64,000 nt of DNA from Puccinia triticina (GCF_026914185.1 NC_070562.1:5518001-5582000); one strand, 5' to 3'. Counted from the stretch's first letter, positions 33,582 to 46,792 are shown. Translations and numbers: made by a program. Notes: generated by a model not told the origin, from the letters alone.

Positions 33582-34939
33582 CAGCGGTGGGCAGATATGT
33601 TATGGTACATTACGGGGGCAATTTTGGATACCGTAACTATTTTTAATTATCCATATCTGCCCTCCGGGATAACGTACATTCTTTTTTACTGTATTGTAAT
33701 GTAACGTAACCCACAGATGGGGTACTGTTTTTGCAGCCATGTTAACGTAACTTTGCTGTGAATCAAGCGCGGTTAACGTAATTTTGGGGCGTTACAATAT
33801 CTGTAATGTTGTAAGACTCAAAAGTGGTTGTGAAACCCTTTTGCTGAATGGTGAAGGGTATGATGGAGGTGCAAAACTCTGCCCTTCTGCTATCAGATAA
33901 CAAGACCCACCAAGCTAAGCTTGGCAAGTTTTAATCAAGTGATAGGTCTGGTCTAGTTCCAGATGAGGTTGTTTGATGACAGGTCTGTGAGAGTTGAGAG
34001 TGAGTTCAGTAGTTATTTGCAAATATAAGGTTTGTAGTGATGGTATTAGTAAGTGTGAAGGGTGGTACGTAAATAACTGGGGAATACTGAGCTGAGGGAA
34101 AAACAACTGGGGAGGAGAGAGCTCCTTATATAGACAAATGTGAGGGATTTTAGCTACAAGGGGGACCCTGGATGAGGGATTTTAGCTGGTGGGCTGCGTA
34201 CAAGTGGTGTCAGAAGATACTACACCAGGAAAAAACAATGATCACTTGTCTGCAAGTGACATCAAAAAGTACAAAGGCCCCTTTTTACTTTGCTATGTCA
34301 CTTGTTGGCAAGTGATTGTTCTTTTTTCCTGGTGCTAAATACAGGCAAAAAGTGGGGTGAGAAATGAAAGATGATGTCATACTAATGCAAGGAGTGCATA
34401 AACAAAGCGGGGAAATGTCAAATACAGGGGTACTTCATGCAAGGGGTGCATGAGTGGTGTCAGACTAATGCAAGGAGTGCAGAAATGGGGTCAGAAGACT
34501 GCATGCAGCTGCAAGGGGTGCATAAATGAGGTGGGGACATGTCAAATAAAGAGGAAATGGGGTTGGTCCCCTGCGTATGCAGTGGATTTAAGAGGGATAT
34601 AAAAGAGTATGTGTTGGGCTGTTGCTGAGTATGTGTATACCTGGGAAAGGTGACTTGAGGGGTGTGACAGGTTGATGACTGGGGCTGGCCGTGTCCATGA
34701 GGGTCCAAGAGGGTGTAACTTCCAATCCAGCGGGGTTCCAGTGACGCTTCCAGTGGTGACTAGGGGTAAAATTGGCCGTAGAATCCATTTCTGAGGTCCA
34801 TTTGGTGGTATCTTGACGCCTAGGGTGAGTAAATATATGTATGAAAAAAAACTTTTGATTTTGCACTTTTCCGTCTACCACAACGTCAGAAGACCCCTCT
34901 TACTACATGTGTTGGGGCACCCACAGCTACAAAGGGGAC

Positions 34940-35027
34940 TGTTTATTCCCTTCCAGGGTGGGAGTTGAACGCGCAAAATACACAGAAGCTGGCAGGCACC
35001 TAACCGGCCCCTTACCAGCTGGTCTAA
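34940..35027 (-). repeat. tRNA-like (SINE-type) fragment
   Basis: On the minus strand a box-A-like ttagaccagctggtaagg is followed by a box-B-like gcgttcaactccc about 45 bp later, the arrangement of an internal RNA polymerase III promoter. No cloverleaf with a proper acceptor stem was found, so a tRNA-derived SINE piece is more likely than a tRNA gene. Its box A overlaps the left edge of the element at 35028. Confidence 0.35.
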
Positions 35028-35854
35028 CACTGCGGGCATCTCGATGTTGCTGCGGACCGCAGCAACATCTGACGATACAGTGGGGATTCGAACCCCGCGC
35101 GACAAGTATTGCAGCGACACTTGGCCGGCTGTCCATCAGCCGGCCACCGGGGTATGTACACACATTGCACCTCTCGATGGCCGGCACAACAACCGGTCAC
35201 CGAGAGGAGTATGCACTCCTCTCGATGGCTGGCCCAAGGACCGGCCATCAGGAGGAGTCCTTGTGCCGGCCGTTGTGAGTTGTCCACACTCCTCTCAATG
35301 ACCAGCATAACAACTGGTCATTGGGAGGAGGAGTCCACACTCCTCTCAATGACCAGCATAACAACTGGTCATTGGGAGGAGGAGTCCACACTCCTCTCAA
35401 TGCCAACACAGGCCGGCGTCAAGAGGAGTAAATGCACCTTGATGCCCGGTCTGTGCCGTCCATCAAGGGAAGTGTGTATGTACTCCTCCTGATGACCGGG
35501 CCTTGGGCCAGCCATCGAGAGGAGTGTGTACTCCTCTCGGTGACCGGTCGTTGTGCCGGCCATCGAGAGGTGTCTGTACTCCTCTTGACGCCGGTGTGTG
35601 CTGGCATCAAGAGGAGTGTGGACTCCTCCCAATGACCGGTCCATGAGCTGGTCACCGAGAGGAGTGAGAGGAGTGTGTAATCCTCTCGATGGCCGGCACA
35701 AGGACCGGTCATCGAGAGGTTGTTATGTATGTATTGGTGGCCGGCTGTCCAAAGGCAAATCAGCCGGCCAGATGTCGCTGCAGCTGACGCTGCATTCTGA
35801 TATGCAGCGTCATGATGTCGCTGCGGGCCGCAGCAACAGCGAGATGCCGCAGTG
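35028..35854. mobile_element. TIR element with TAA duplication carrying a hairpin array
   Basis: Ends cactgcgg(g)catctcg...gagatgccgcagtg are inverted repeats extending about 45 bp (with internal gctgcgg(a/g)ccgcagc palindromes). taa is present on both sides (35025-35027, 35855-35857), as in PIF/Harbinger-type MITEs. The interior (35165-35725) is an array of about ten stem-loops such as cctctcgatggccgg...ccggtcaccgagagg, spaced by linkers like tgtgtactc. No ORF with motifs. Confidence 0.7.
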
Positions 35855-36021
35855 TAATTCACACTTGTCAGACTCTGGCACCTGTGACACTATAATTATT
35901 TGGCTTTTAGCCGAAGAAAAATGTGCATTTTTCTTTGGCTAAAAGCCGAAGGAGCGCTGGAGCTGGCCGGGCTGGCAGAGCTGAGTTCATAGGAACCTAG
36001 CCACAAAACCTGGGCAGTGCA

Positions 36022-36205
36022 CCCAATGGTTGTTAGCCTAGTGGTTTGCAGCGCAGCTGCAAACCTCCTTACAGCAAGGTTGCTGGTTCAATTCCCACTG
36101 CCCCCATGCCCCATTTGGGGGTTAGGGGGCAGGCTAGGGGGCGGGTTTTTGGGGGTTGGGTTTTTGGGGTTAGGGGTTAGGGGTTAGGGGTTAGGGCAGT
36201 TTTTT
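36022..36205 (+). repeat. tRNA-derived SINE-like sequence with TTAGGGG tail
   Basis: Box A gttagcctagtggtttgc and box B gctggttcaattccc stand about 45 bp apart, as in a tRNA head. Downstream come G-rich sequence and four to five ttagggg units (about 36165-36206), then a T run. I read it as a SINE with a simple-repeat tail. A degenerate tRNA pseudogene is the alternative. Confidence 0.45.
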
Positions 36206-36224
36206 TTTAAAAAAACATGGCAAG

Positions 36225-36430
36225 GTGTATAGTACATTGTATTGGTATGTATCGGATATGTATTGGTATGTACCGGATACGTATTGGTATGTATTGGATA
36301 TGTATCGGTATGTATTTTTAGTACATTGTACAGATATGTATTGGATATGTATTGGTATGTATTGGATACGTATTGCTATGTATTGGATACGTATTGCTCT
36401 GTATTTGTATTGGATACAGTAATGTATCCA
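36225..36430. repeat. Minisatellite of tattggtatg/ggatatgtat units
   Basis: Roughly ten tandem variants of ttggtatgtattggatatgta. Confidence 0.85.
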
Positions 36431-36767
36431 ATACATACCAATACCAGCTCATCCAGCGCCAGCCAGCGCGCCAGCTCCAGTGGAGCTGGCCCGGCCAGCT
36501 CTGCTGTCCTTCGGCTTTTAGCCGAAGAAAAATGCACTATTTTCTTCGGCTAATAGCCGAAGAAAGAAAGGGACAAAACTCGACTCTGGATAACGGAGCA
36601 TGTCAACCATTACGATATCCGATATTGTAATTTAAACTGTGTTATCCAATTTTGCAAATTGGATAACGTAACTCAGCCACCAGTTATTGGTAACTGGGCG
36701 GTAACATAACCATAAAGGTTATGTTACGGGCAGAGTTATCCAAATTGATAATGTATCTGCCCACCGC

Positions 36768-37339
36768 TGGAAGGAGGGACATAATCAAGCAAATGGGGGC
36801 TTCCAGGGAGGGTGCGGATAAAACCAGATCCACTGGGGGCACAACAAACCCAACCCACCTCACTTAAATACCCTTTATTCAACCTGCACCACAGTTTTTT
36901 TCTCCACTATTACCTTGCTCATTGTTGCCACGGCCACAGCCTGTTGATATGCCGGGACTCCTTGCTTCTCTGCCACCAAGCATGTCCTTCATCATGTAGC
37001 CAGTGCTCAACACACGTTGGCAGATGCTGCATTCTATGTTGTGTTCTTACCAGGTCCAACTTATTTAAGCCAGCCCAGTTGGACAGGTTAGCCCATTGCT
37101 TGCATTGTGCTGTCCGCATTATCAATTACAGGGCAGACAGGCTTCCAGGATCAGCTTGGCCTAGGCAAGAACAACCATTATGAACCCAGGGTAGTCAGAA
37201 GAGCAAACTATAAACCACGGAAGGATGGGGATATTAAAGGAGTTACAGGCTTTTCTACAAAAGTGTGAAGCTTGACAAACAGAGATGTGTCGCTAGTCAC
37301 AGCGCGGGCTCATAACCTGTAGAGCTACAAATCCTAAAT
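36768..37339. other. Stretch without recognised gene
   Basis: Short open frames only (for example 36812-37183). No domain or splice-supported coding potential seen. Confidence 0.3.
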
Positions 37340-38212
37340 ATTAGGGGGTTTCAAAATTGATCCAGGAAGCGTTCCAGGTCGGAGTTTCCAGGAAAGATGA
37401 GCGACCTGGAACGCTTCCTGCGGACCTGATCTCCTGCTTCCTATGCCCTTCCAGGACATCCAGGGGCAAGGAAATCAGGAAATTAAAAGAGGATAAATCC
37501 AAAATTTCTTCTCAAACCCCGGACCCCCGCCTTTTTTTCGACACCCATCAAACACCCAACTCACTGCCTACATCATCTTTCCCGCCACCTCACACTGACT
37601 TTGAGCAAATTTTTACACTGCCCGCCACGCTAGAAAATCTCTCCCCCTCAACAGTGATATCAAGCAGTCAACCCAGAGGAGTCCCTCCTGGTCAACAGCC
37701 ATATAAGGCAGTTGACCGGGAGCAGTACCTCCCGGTCAACAACCACATACATACAAGAGTTGACCGGGAGGAGTCCCTCCCGGTCAAAAGCAATATTGAG
37801 CAGTCATCCAGGAGGGACTGCTCCCGGTTGACTGCCTTATATGGCTGTTGACAGGGAAAGTCCCTCCCGGTCAACAGCAATTAGAGCAGTCGGAATTGTT
37901 GCAGTTTGAGCTAATTTGAAACTGCTGATGAAAAAAACAAAAATGGACAAGAAATTCCGATGAGGTCAGATCCACTTGTGGTTGCGCGGGGGGGAAGGAG
38001 CTGGTCCTTTGGGGACCCCAAAAGCATGGGACAAAACATGTTAAAACTGATAATCCTTTCCAGGTATTGTTCTCCTGGGTGCAAATGCAGGAAGTTCCTC
38101 TTACTGGGGGTCTCAATGTAGAACCTCCAGGACTTGTTTTTGGGCTGTGTTTTGGTTTTCCTGGAGTTTAGACCTGGAACGCTTCCTGGATCTATTTTGA
38201 AGCCCCCTATTG
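37340..38212. mobile_element. Mariner-like MITE (TA duplication) with hairpin array
   Basis: Inverted ends of about 40 bp: tagggggtttcaaaattgat then ccaggaagcgttccaggtc on the left, with the reverse complement ending in gccccctatt on the right. TA flanks both G-runs. Just inside the left end the ccaggaagcgttccaggtcg motif is repeated in inverse orientation (37402-37424). The interior (37675-37885) carries stem-loops of the type gttgaccgggaggagtccctcccggtcaac. No transposase was found. Confidence 0.6.
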
Positions 38213-38284
38213 AGGATGAGATGAAGAAAGTCCCCCAAGTGGCATATATTCCGGATAGGTTAAGAGTTTATACACAAAATGTAA

Positions 38285-38671
38285 GGCCTTGTTTGGAGCC
38301 AATATAAATATAGGTGATATAATCATTGGTTAATTCAATGAAAACTACAAAATTCAACACAAAGCCTCCAAACATTTTTTCTAGGCAACCTACAATACTG
38401 GTCTCTTCAATTATGAAGTCAGATTCAACTGATTCAGCCATATTCAGTACTGTAGTACCATTATATTGCTTTTGACCAAAACAAAGCAATATAATGGTAT
38501 AATGATGCTGAAGATGGCTGAATCAGTTAAATCTGACTTCATAGTTGATGAGACCAGCACTGTATGTTTCCCCTAAAAAAAATTTTGGATTCTTTATGTT
38601 GGGTTTTGTATTTTTTATTGAATTTACAAATGATTATATCACCTATATTTATATTGGCTCCAAACAAGGCC
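38285..38671. mobile_element. Palindromic Harbinger-type MITE (TAA duplication)
   Basis: Ends ggccttgtttggagccaata...tattggctccaaacaaggcc are flanked on both sides by taa (38282-38284, 38672-38674). The two halves are inverted copies of each other over about 190 bp, meeting near 38475, so the transcript would fold into one long imperfect hairpin. Confidence 0.8.
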
Positions 38672-38732
38672 TAAGTGCAGTCACTGGACAGAAACATTGG
38701 TACCACCAAAAGCTCATTCTAGAAGGCCAACC

Positions 38733-38929
38733 CACAAACTTGAATTCATGAGGATTTGAGAACAAGTGTGTAAAATGAATTCAGAAGAATGAATATAACA
38801 AAATAAAAAGTATTGGAACATCACAAAACTTACAAAATTGCTTGCATTAAATGATGATTTTGGAAAATCTTGAATACCATTCCAAAAAAATAATGAATAA
38901 TCAGAATCAATAGATTGACATGTGAAATG
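38733..38929. repeat. Left arm of a 2.7-kb-spaced inverted repeat
   Basis: Matches the reverse complement of 41262-41456 over about 195 bp (for example attgacatgtgaaat here and atttcacatgtcaat there). The pair may be the ends of a larger composite element enclosing the hairpin array at 39.8-40.9 kb. Confidence 0.65.
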
Positions 38930-39112
38930 AATTATAATAAATGAAAAAAATGAAGTCCAAAATCCATTCGGAAATTTTGTGGGCAGTGAAAACACATCAA
39001 AAAGTACAAAACTGCACTACAGGCAACAAAAAATCAGTGTTTCAAGTGTTTTCAATGCCCACAAAATTTCAGAATGGATTTTGGACTTCATTTTTTTTCA
39101 TTTATTATAATG
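38930..39112. mobile_element. Foldback MITE, about 180 bp
   Basis: attataataaatg...gaagtccaaaatccattc is mirrored by gaatggattttggacttc...catttattataat, giving a stem of about 75 bp around a short centre. It sits exactly at the inner end of the 38733-38929 arm. Confidence 0.65.
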
Positions 39113-39789
39113 TACTAGAGGCCAAGGCGGCTCCGCCGCTGCAGGGCACCAATCCATCCTCCTTTCCTGCCAAAAAGCTCCCCAAGTCACCTCATTAGCC
39201 CTTCAATATTTGGGTCACCATCCACTGATATTCCTCCCCCCCCCCCCCCCACTGGCCTATCCCAGCAGAAATCAACAGAAATTCTTCCTGAAGCAGGGCA
39301 AGCAGGGACTGGGTGTGTCACAATTCAGGAGACTTGAATGCATTCATTTAAATCATGGTTCTTGAGATTTTCAAACTTGGCCTTACAGCAACAGAGGAAA
39401 CAAGCAAGCATCTCACCTCCCCAATTTGGAATGTTTGACCCCCTTTGCTATCCAAGCTGTCTTAATCACATCTCATGGAATAGCAGCCAAATCAAAACAC
39501 TCCTCATATGGTATTTAGATTTTAAAAACTTACCTCACCCAGAATTTTATTCCATACTTGTTATTGGAATGTTGTCAATAAAAATGCTGCTTAATTTCTA
39601 ATGGTATAATATTTGAAAGTTATCCAAGTTTAAAATAGTAGATCTTTCTACACAATAAACAGTGCAAAATTATAAAAAGCCAAGAAGAAATTCATGTATT
39701 TATGATCAGATGTATCAATACCACAGAATTTGGAAACAAATTATGAACTCAGCGCTCATCTGTGCACAGCTCAGCCAGCTCAGGGTGCA
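39113..39789. other. Stretch without recognised gene
   Basis: Contains a C run (39237-39250) and AT-rich sequence. No coding features. Confidence 0.3.
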
Positions 39790-40860
39790 ACTACACATGC
39801 AAATGACCGGTCTGAGGGGCCTCGGTCTTCCATCCATCCCTAAGACCGGTCATTGCAGCGCTATACATGCGGATGACCGGCCTTCCGCAGGCCGGTCATC
39901 ACAGCACTACACGTGCGGATGACCGGCCTGAGGGATTGAGGGACGACCGAGGCGGATCATCCGCACGTGTAGTCTTGCAATAACCGGCCTGAGGAAGGCT
40001 GGTCATCCGCATGTATAGCGCTGCAATGACCGGTCTTAGGGATGGATGGAAGACCGAGGCCCCTCAGACCGGTCATTTGCATGTGTAGTGCTGCGATGAC
40101 TGGCCTGAGGGATGGCTGGAAGACCGATGCCGGTCATTGCTGGGTACACATTGTGCCAGTCATCGGGTCTCAGTCCACTCGATGACTGGCGTGTGCCGGT
40201 CATCGAGTGGGTTGTTTACCCTCTTGATGGCTGGTGTGTGCCGGCATCGAGAGGGTTGTGTACATACTCGATGACTGGCTTGTGCCAGTCATTGGGTCTC
40301 AGTCCACTCGATGACTGGCGTGTGCTGGTCATCGAGTGGGTTGTGTACCCACTCGATGACTGGTGTGTGCCGGCATTGAGAGGGTTATGTACCCACTCTA
40401 TAACCGGCGTGTGCTGGTCATCGAGTGGATTGAGACCCACTCGATGACTGGCTTGTGCCAGTCATTGGGTCTCAGTCCACTCGATGACTGGCGTGTGCCG
40501 GTCATTGAGTGGGTTGTTTACCCTCTCGATGGCCGGTGTGTGCTGGCATCGAGAGGGTTGTGTACCCACTCAATGACTGGCTTGTGCCAGTCATCGGGTC
40601 TCAGTCCACTCGATGACTGGCGTGTGCCGGTCATCGAGTGGGTTGTTTACCCTCTTGATGGCCGGTGTGTGCCGGCAGGTAGGGTTGTGTACCCACTCGA
40701 TGACTGGCTTGTGCCAGTCATTGGGTCTCAGTCCACTCGATGAGCTGCGATGACCGGTCTTAGGGAAGGATACCAAGGCCCCTCAGACCGGTCATTTGCA
40801 TGTGTAGTGCTGCGATGACTGGCCTGACTCAGGCCAGTCATTGTGCCCCGTGGCGACGAC
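39790..40860. repeat. Long array of gaccggtcat stem-loops
   Basis: About 25 imperfect stem-loops. The outer parts use atgcaaatgaccggtctgag-type arms (39800-40100 and 40740-40830, themselves mutually inverted). The centre uses cactcgatgactgg...ccggtcatcgagtg with linkers like ggttgtgtacc. In the centre a higher-order unit of about 165-180 bp (three stem-loops) repeats several times (40190-40740). Open frames here are periodic artefacts. Confidence 0.8.
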
Positions 40861-41656
40861 CGCTGGTGCATCGAGGATAGGGGCGCCACCGGGGCAGTTA
40901 CAATAGGAGGAGGGTGGCGTGGCCGTGGTCTGGGTAAGCGGGAGGTGCGGTTAGATGGTGCCTGTGGGTAAATACATATATAAGGAAGGGGATTTGGGAT
41001 TCATTGATCCGCAGGGGATTCGGTTTTGTCTGCCCCCTAACTGCTTGGTTAGGCCCTCCCTGGCTAGTTTACCAACCGGCCCTCTTTTGCTTGTTGCTCC
41101 GGCACAGCTGGAGGGTCATCCATAGGGCCTTCGGGCCTTTGGGGATATTCAATGTGCCTAGTGAGAAGAATGGGGAATTTTTGCCCCATTTTGTGAGAAA
41201 AAAACACCCCAAAACTTAGATCTGCAGGTCTAGAATTCTGTGGATTTAAGAAAGTGGGATTTCACATGTCAATCTATTGATTCTGATTATTCATTAATTT
41301 TTTGGAATGGTATTCAAGATTTTCCAAAATCATCATTTAATGTAAGCAATTTTGTAAGTTTTGTGATGTTCCAAATACTTTTTATTTTGTTATATTCATT
41401 CTTCTGAATTCATTTTACACACTTGTTCTCAAATCCTCATGACTTCAAGTTTGTGGTACATACTTTGGTTGATGAGATAATAAAGACATGAGATGCTATG
41501 TATATAAAAAATATGTTTAATATAGAATGGTATGGAAAAATAAGAAAACATATCACATAAAAATAAGAACATGATTTGAAATACATAACACGGGTACCCC
41601 CCCAAAATTCCACTAATTTGTGACACCCACACCGGCACCCAGCACCCCCCGGCGAG
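40861..41656. other. Repeat-derived stretch, including right arm of inverted repeat
   Basis: 41070-41230 is the inverted relative of 33395-33545. 41262-41456 is the right arm pairing with 38733-38929. No gene recognised. Confidence 0.45.
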
Positions 41657-42404
41657 CTTAACTAAGCCTCTCCAAGGAGGCGCAAAGCGTCTCCGAAGGA
41701 GAGGCTTAGGACTAAAGTCCCATGCTTGGCCTGAGGCTGACGGGGTTTTACAGAGAAAATCATGTTTTTTGAAATTACATCTCTTTTTACTCCCCTCTTT
41801 TGGCTTCAATTTCCATGCCTCATGTGCCAGTTTGTAGGCCTTGATCTTAGCTATCTTGTACAAGTTTTTTCAAGTAAATCCATTCATCACTGACCGCTCA
41901 GCGGCCATTCTTGCGAGGGCTCTTCTTGAGCAATGTGAACAAGCCATTGGATCATCCGAAGGTCGCCGTTGGACATGCTCTCATGGGTTCGTTTGGTATT
42001 AACTTAAAAATGACTGGTCTCTCAAAGAGTGCCATCCCATGCAGGCAGCTTGCGGTAGAGATGTCCAACCTTATTTTCATGTGTTTAGGCCGGACGCGCT
42101 ATCCGGTCTACACCAGGCCGGATAGGCTCTAAAGTGGGGTTTTTTACATCAATTTCTCTTTGAGGGGATGGGGGTAGGTATTGTGCTGAATACATGATAT
42201 TATGTAGAAATGAAAGCTGATTCTAATGGTACTCGAGGCTGTGAAGAAATCAGAAGGGTATACGGTGATAGGTGGGTTTGAAGGGAATTTTGGACAAATG
42301 GCTGGGCAGCCTCAAGCCAAATTTGGGACATTAGGCACAAGTCCCTCCCGCAAGCGGGAGGGTGCTCGCGCCCCGCGAGCACAGGGAGGGACTTGTGTTA
42401 AGTT
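41657..42404 (+). mobile_element. Hairpin-ended repeat element, copy 3
   Basis: Left hairpin 41657-41715: cttaactaagcctctcc to gagaggcttaggacta. Right hairpin 42331-42404: ttaggcacaagtccctcc to ggagggacttgtgttaag, nearly identical to the one at 19455-19529. The body shares ctcagcggccattcttgc and LEAVKKSEGY-type reading with copy 2. Confidence 0.6.
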
Positions 42405-43676
42405 CGACCCCCCGGCGGGTACCTGAAAGTTCAACAACAGACAGGTACCCGTCTACAGGCGCCGGGTGCCCGTCAACGATTACCCCGGGCGATCCCTAGC
42501 CTGTATGGGAGGCAATGTGACCGCAGGGACCTGACACGGGTGCGGGTGTGCCTGCCTCAAATTGCACCCAGACTGGACACCCGCTACCTGTCTGCGGGGG
42601 TACCTGTGAGTGCAGGGGGGTACCTGCAGACAGGAACCCTTTTGCCATCCCTCGGAGGGATGAAGGCAGATAGCTGCCCATCAAGAACGCCATCCATGGC
42701 AAGCCGTGGGCTTGAGGGCCCGCACCATCGCTTTCTCGCCCCAAAAGAGGCCCCAAGCAAGCCACTTGAGTGTATGTCCATGCCGGGCGAGCGGAAAGCA
42801 GCGACAGATGAGTGGGAGGGCGGCGAGGGAGGGGGGGGGGGGGTGTAGATGCAGCCGAATGTGCGGGAGGCGGGAAGTCGAAAGAGGAGAGCGTCGGGGG
42901 TGTAGCGGTTCCCGAGACAATCGGAGATGCTGCACGTCCAGCAATCCACTGTTCTCAGCCCCTCCGCTGGTGCACATGCACAGTCCGAGGGGAAAACAGT
43001 GGGCCCCCAGGCTTGTGCGTCGATGCTTTTTGCCCAGTGTGGTTGACAGGGGATGGAGGATGAGCCTGTGGGCACGGCTCTGCTGGTGACGGAAAGCTGG
43101 GCTGGAGCATGGATGGCATTCCTTTCATTGGCATCATCGCACTAGATCGAGTTGCTTTGGTTTTTTTTGTTGAGGAGAAAGTGTTTTGTTGACATTTGAC
43201 CGCTTGTTGATGTGGTAATTTTACCCTGTAATTATCCTCCTCTGGCATACCCAAAAACAACAAAGCTGCCAAGGTCTCTACACACACGCCCAAACCCGGC
43301 CATATGTCTTGGGAAATCCACACCGATTGACGCCCATCCACGCCATTTGTATGGCCTGGGGGCATGGCAGATGAATGATAACCTTGGTATGGTGCCCTCC
43401 CACGCCCAAAAAAAAAAAAGGTTGCAGGCATGCCCGGATACTTTGGGTGAGGATCTGTCAACATGCTATGCTACAAAGCTTGACTGAAGAGTAAAGCTAG
43501 CCATGTGGCAGGTAATTTTCAGGATGGGTAATAGGGGCAGGACCGTTAGAGGGCACAAGCGCGAAGCACAAGGGCAAGGGAAGACAAACAAGCCGGACAG
43601 CTTACAGAGACGAGGAACGCTGGAGAGAGAGAGACGGGCACGGAAACCATGTGATGGACCGCCGGGCACGCGCAAT
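42405..43676. other. GC-rich stretch after copy 3, no supported gene
   Basis: 42405-42650 repeats gggtacc-type motifs also seen at 5630-5760. Long minus-strand frames (43075-42584, 43464-42955) overlap each other, contain low-complexity Pro runs opposite a G run (42829-42842), and show no domain. I do not call them genes. Confidence 0.35.
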
Positions 43677-45431
<1,755 letters not shown>

Positions 45432-46608
45432 TCGGGATTCCCGCGTGATGAGTTTTTCGATTTCGCGGGAAAACCCTCTTTTTTGACTTCCTCCTCCTGT
45501 ACGCACCCCCGAATAAAACTTCTTTAATTGCTAAAAAAAGGGCCTGAGAACCCACACATGCTGATCTTGCAAAGATTGTCCCACCCAGCCCCTTCCCGGT
45601 GCAAGAATGCCTCCTCGGCCTTCAGTTACCCCTCCCAATGGCCGCCGATGTAATAGGTCATCAAAGGGAGAAGACAGTGGCCATCGAGAGGACTCTCCTC
45701 CTCTAGATGTGCAGTCGGACCGGCCATTGAAGGGAGTGTTTACTCCATTCAATGGCCAGTCTCCTTGTCAAGCATGTACAAGTGCCGAGGATTCTGCCCG
45801 GTGGGAATGAATCATTCTTGGCAAGCATATGTGCAGGTGATTGCCGGGGAGCAACCTCGGCAAGGATGTAGACTAGCTGGTGCATTGTAAGGAGCAATAT
45901 TCCCCCCGGGCCCGGCGAGCCAAGTGAATTACAAGGAGCGATATTCTCCCCGGGCCCGGCGAGCGAAGACACCTTCCGCCGTCCGGCCAGCCAATACACA
46001 TAGCTGCTGTCCGCCTGGAGCAGCCTTCCTTGGCTAGCAGGTACGGACTGCTCCATGGTGGAATCCTTCCCGATGTGCAGGTGCTCACCAAAGAAGTTAC
46101 CTATTTTTACGTGGTTGTTGTTCTGGTGGAGACTGTTGCTGATTTGTCCTCGCAACTGGCTCTCTTTTTGGAAATAGAGAAGTTTTATTCAATTCCTCCT
46201 CCTGTACCCGCTTCTTTGATCCTATCCACCTAATTTCCTTAGAAGACAATGAAGGCCTGCTTCTTGTCTTTCTTTTGGTGTTATGTATCCTGTTGTACTG
46301 GTCCTCACTGATTTTATAAAGATTTTTGAAAACTGTCTGTTTTCAGCTCCCGAGGACTTGTTTTGGTGTGCGCGGGGTACTCGAACCGCTCGTTCGAGCA
46401 AAAAAAAGTTCGAAGTGTGATTTTATGAAAATCATTATAAAATCACAAGTTTATGTACTTGTTCTGAGTTTGGGTTGGATGAACAGGAAGATGCTGCTCT
46501 TCCATAAACCCTGCTCAGACATCCTCAAAGTTTTCAGGAAAGTGAGTGATTCGAGGATGAAGTTTCCTCCCACCAAAAGGTGGGAAACTCATCACGCGAG
46601 GTTGTCGA
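45432..46608. other. Repeat-rich intergenic stretch
   Basis: 45630-45765 holds two or three atggcc-type stem-loops. 45886-45966 is a tandem duplication of a 40-bp ccccgggcccggcgag unit. 46417-46448 is a small palindrome (gtgattttat...ataaaatcac). No gene recognised. Confidence 0.4.
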
Positions 46609-46706
46609 CTTAAGGGGTAAGTCTCCCCTGCGGGGAGGTTCGCTTCGCGAACCGACCAGCCAGCCAACTGGCTGGCGCGCCCCGCAGCAGGGGACTTGTG
46701 ACAAGT
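46609..46706. repeat. Hairpin of the CTTA...GACTTGTG family
   Basis: cttaaggggtaagtctcccc pairs loosely with ggggacttgtgacaag. The centre contains the perfect palindrome gttcgcttcgcgaac and ccagccagccaactggctgg. Confidence 0.55.
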
Positions 46707-46792
46707 TCGCGTTTGCTCGGATGATGGCGCAGAAGACATGAGGGGCGGCAGGTGTGCAGCGTGGTGGGGGTGGGGGATGGTCTGCTCTTTAA

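Larger units (their letters stand above)
35895..36563. mobile_element. Foldback element with double-palindrome ends
   Basis: Each end is itself a palindrome built from ttcggcttttagccgaag and aaaaatg (35895-35950 and 36509-36563). The ends are inverted relative to each other and followed by inverted ctggagctggccgg blocks. Inside are the SINE-like sequence at 36022 and the minisatellite at 36225. Confidence 0.55.
33582..36767. mobile_element. hAT-like element with 8-bp target duplication, non-autonomous
   Basis: The left end cagcggtgggcagatatgtt (about 33583) and the right end (…gtatctgcccaccgct, ending about 36766) are inverted repeats, and subterminal aattt(t)ggata is also shared. Direct repeats ggaaggag flank both ends, an 8-bp duplication as expected for hAT. 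No transposase remains inside. The interior holds a TAA-flanked element (35028-35854), a foldback element (35895-36563), SINE-like sequence and minisatellites, so much of its length is later insertion. The terminal base pairing at the extreme right end is off by one. Confidence 0.6.

Noticed and set aside
35075..35110. tRNA gene suggested by ggggttcgaatcccc (minus strand)
   Set aside because: T-loop-like motif only; no convincing acceptor or anticodon stem could be paired around it.
36160..36206. True telomere or chromosome end
   Set aside because: Only four to five TTAGGGG units, embedded between transposon sequences with genes on both sides.
40112..40743. Open reading frames over 100 codons in the hairpin array
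   Set aside because: Peptides are periodic translations of the repeat on both strands, without start context or domains.
39800..40850. CRISPR-like regular repeat array
   Set aside because: The periodic units are imperfect palindromes with diverged arms and no unique spacers of constant length, in a eukaryotic genome. They are stem-loop repeats, not CRISPR.
42584..43464. Minus-strand frames of 160-170 codons
   Set aside because: They overlap in different frames, include proline runs opposite a G tract and show no domain or splice logic.
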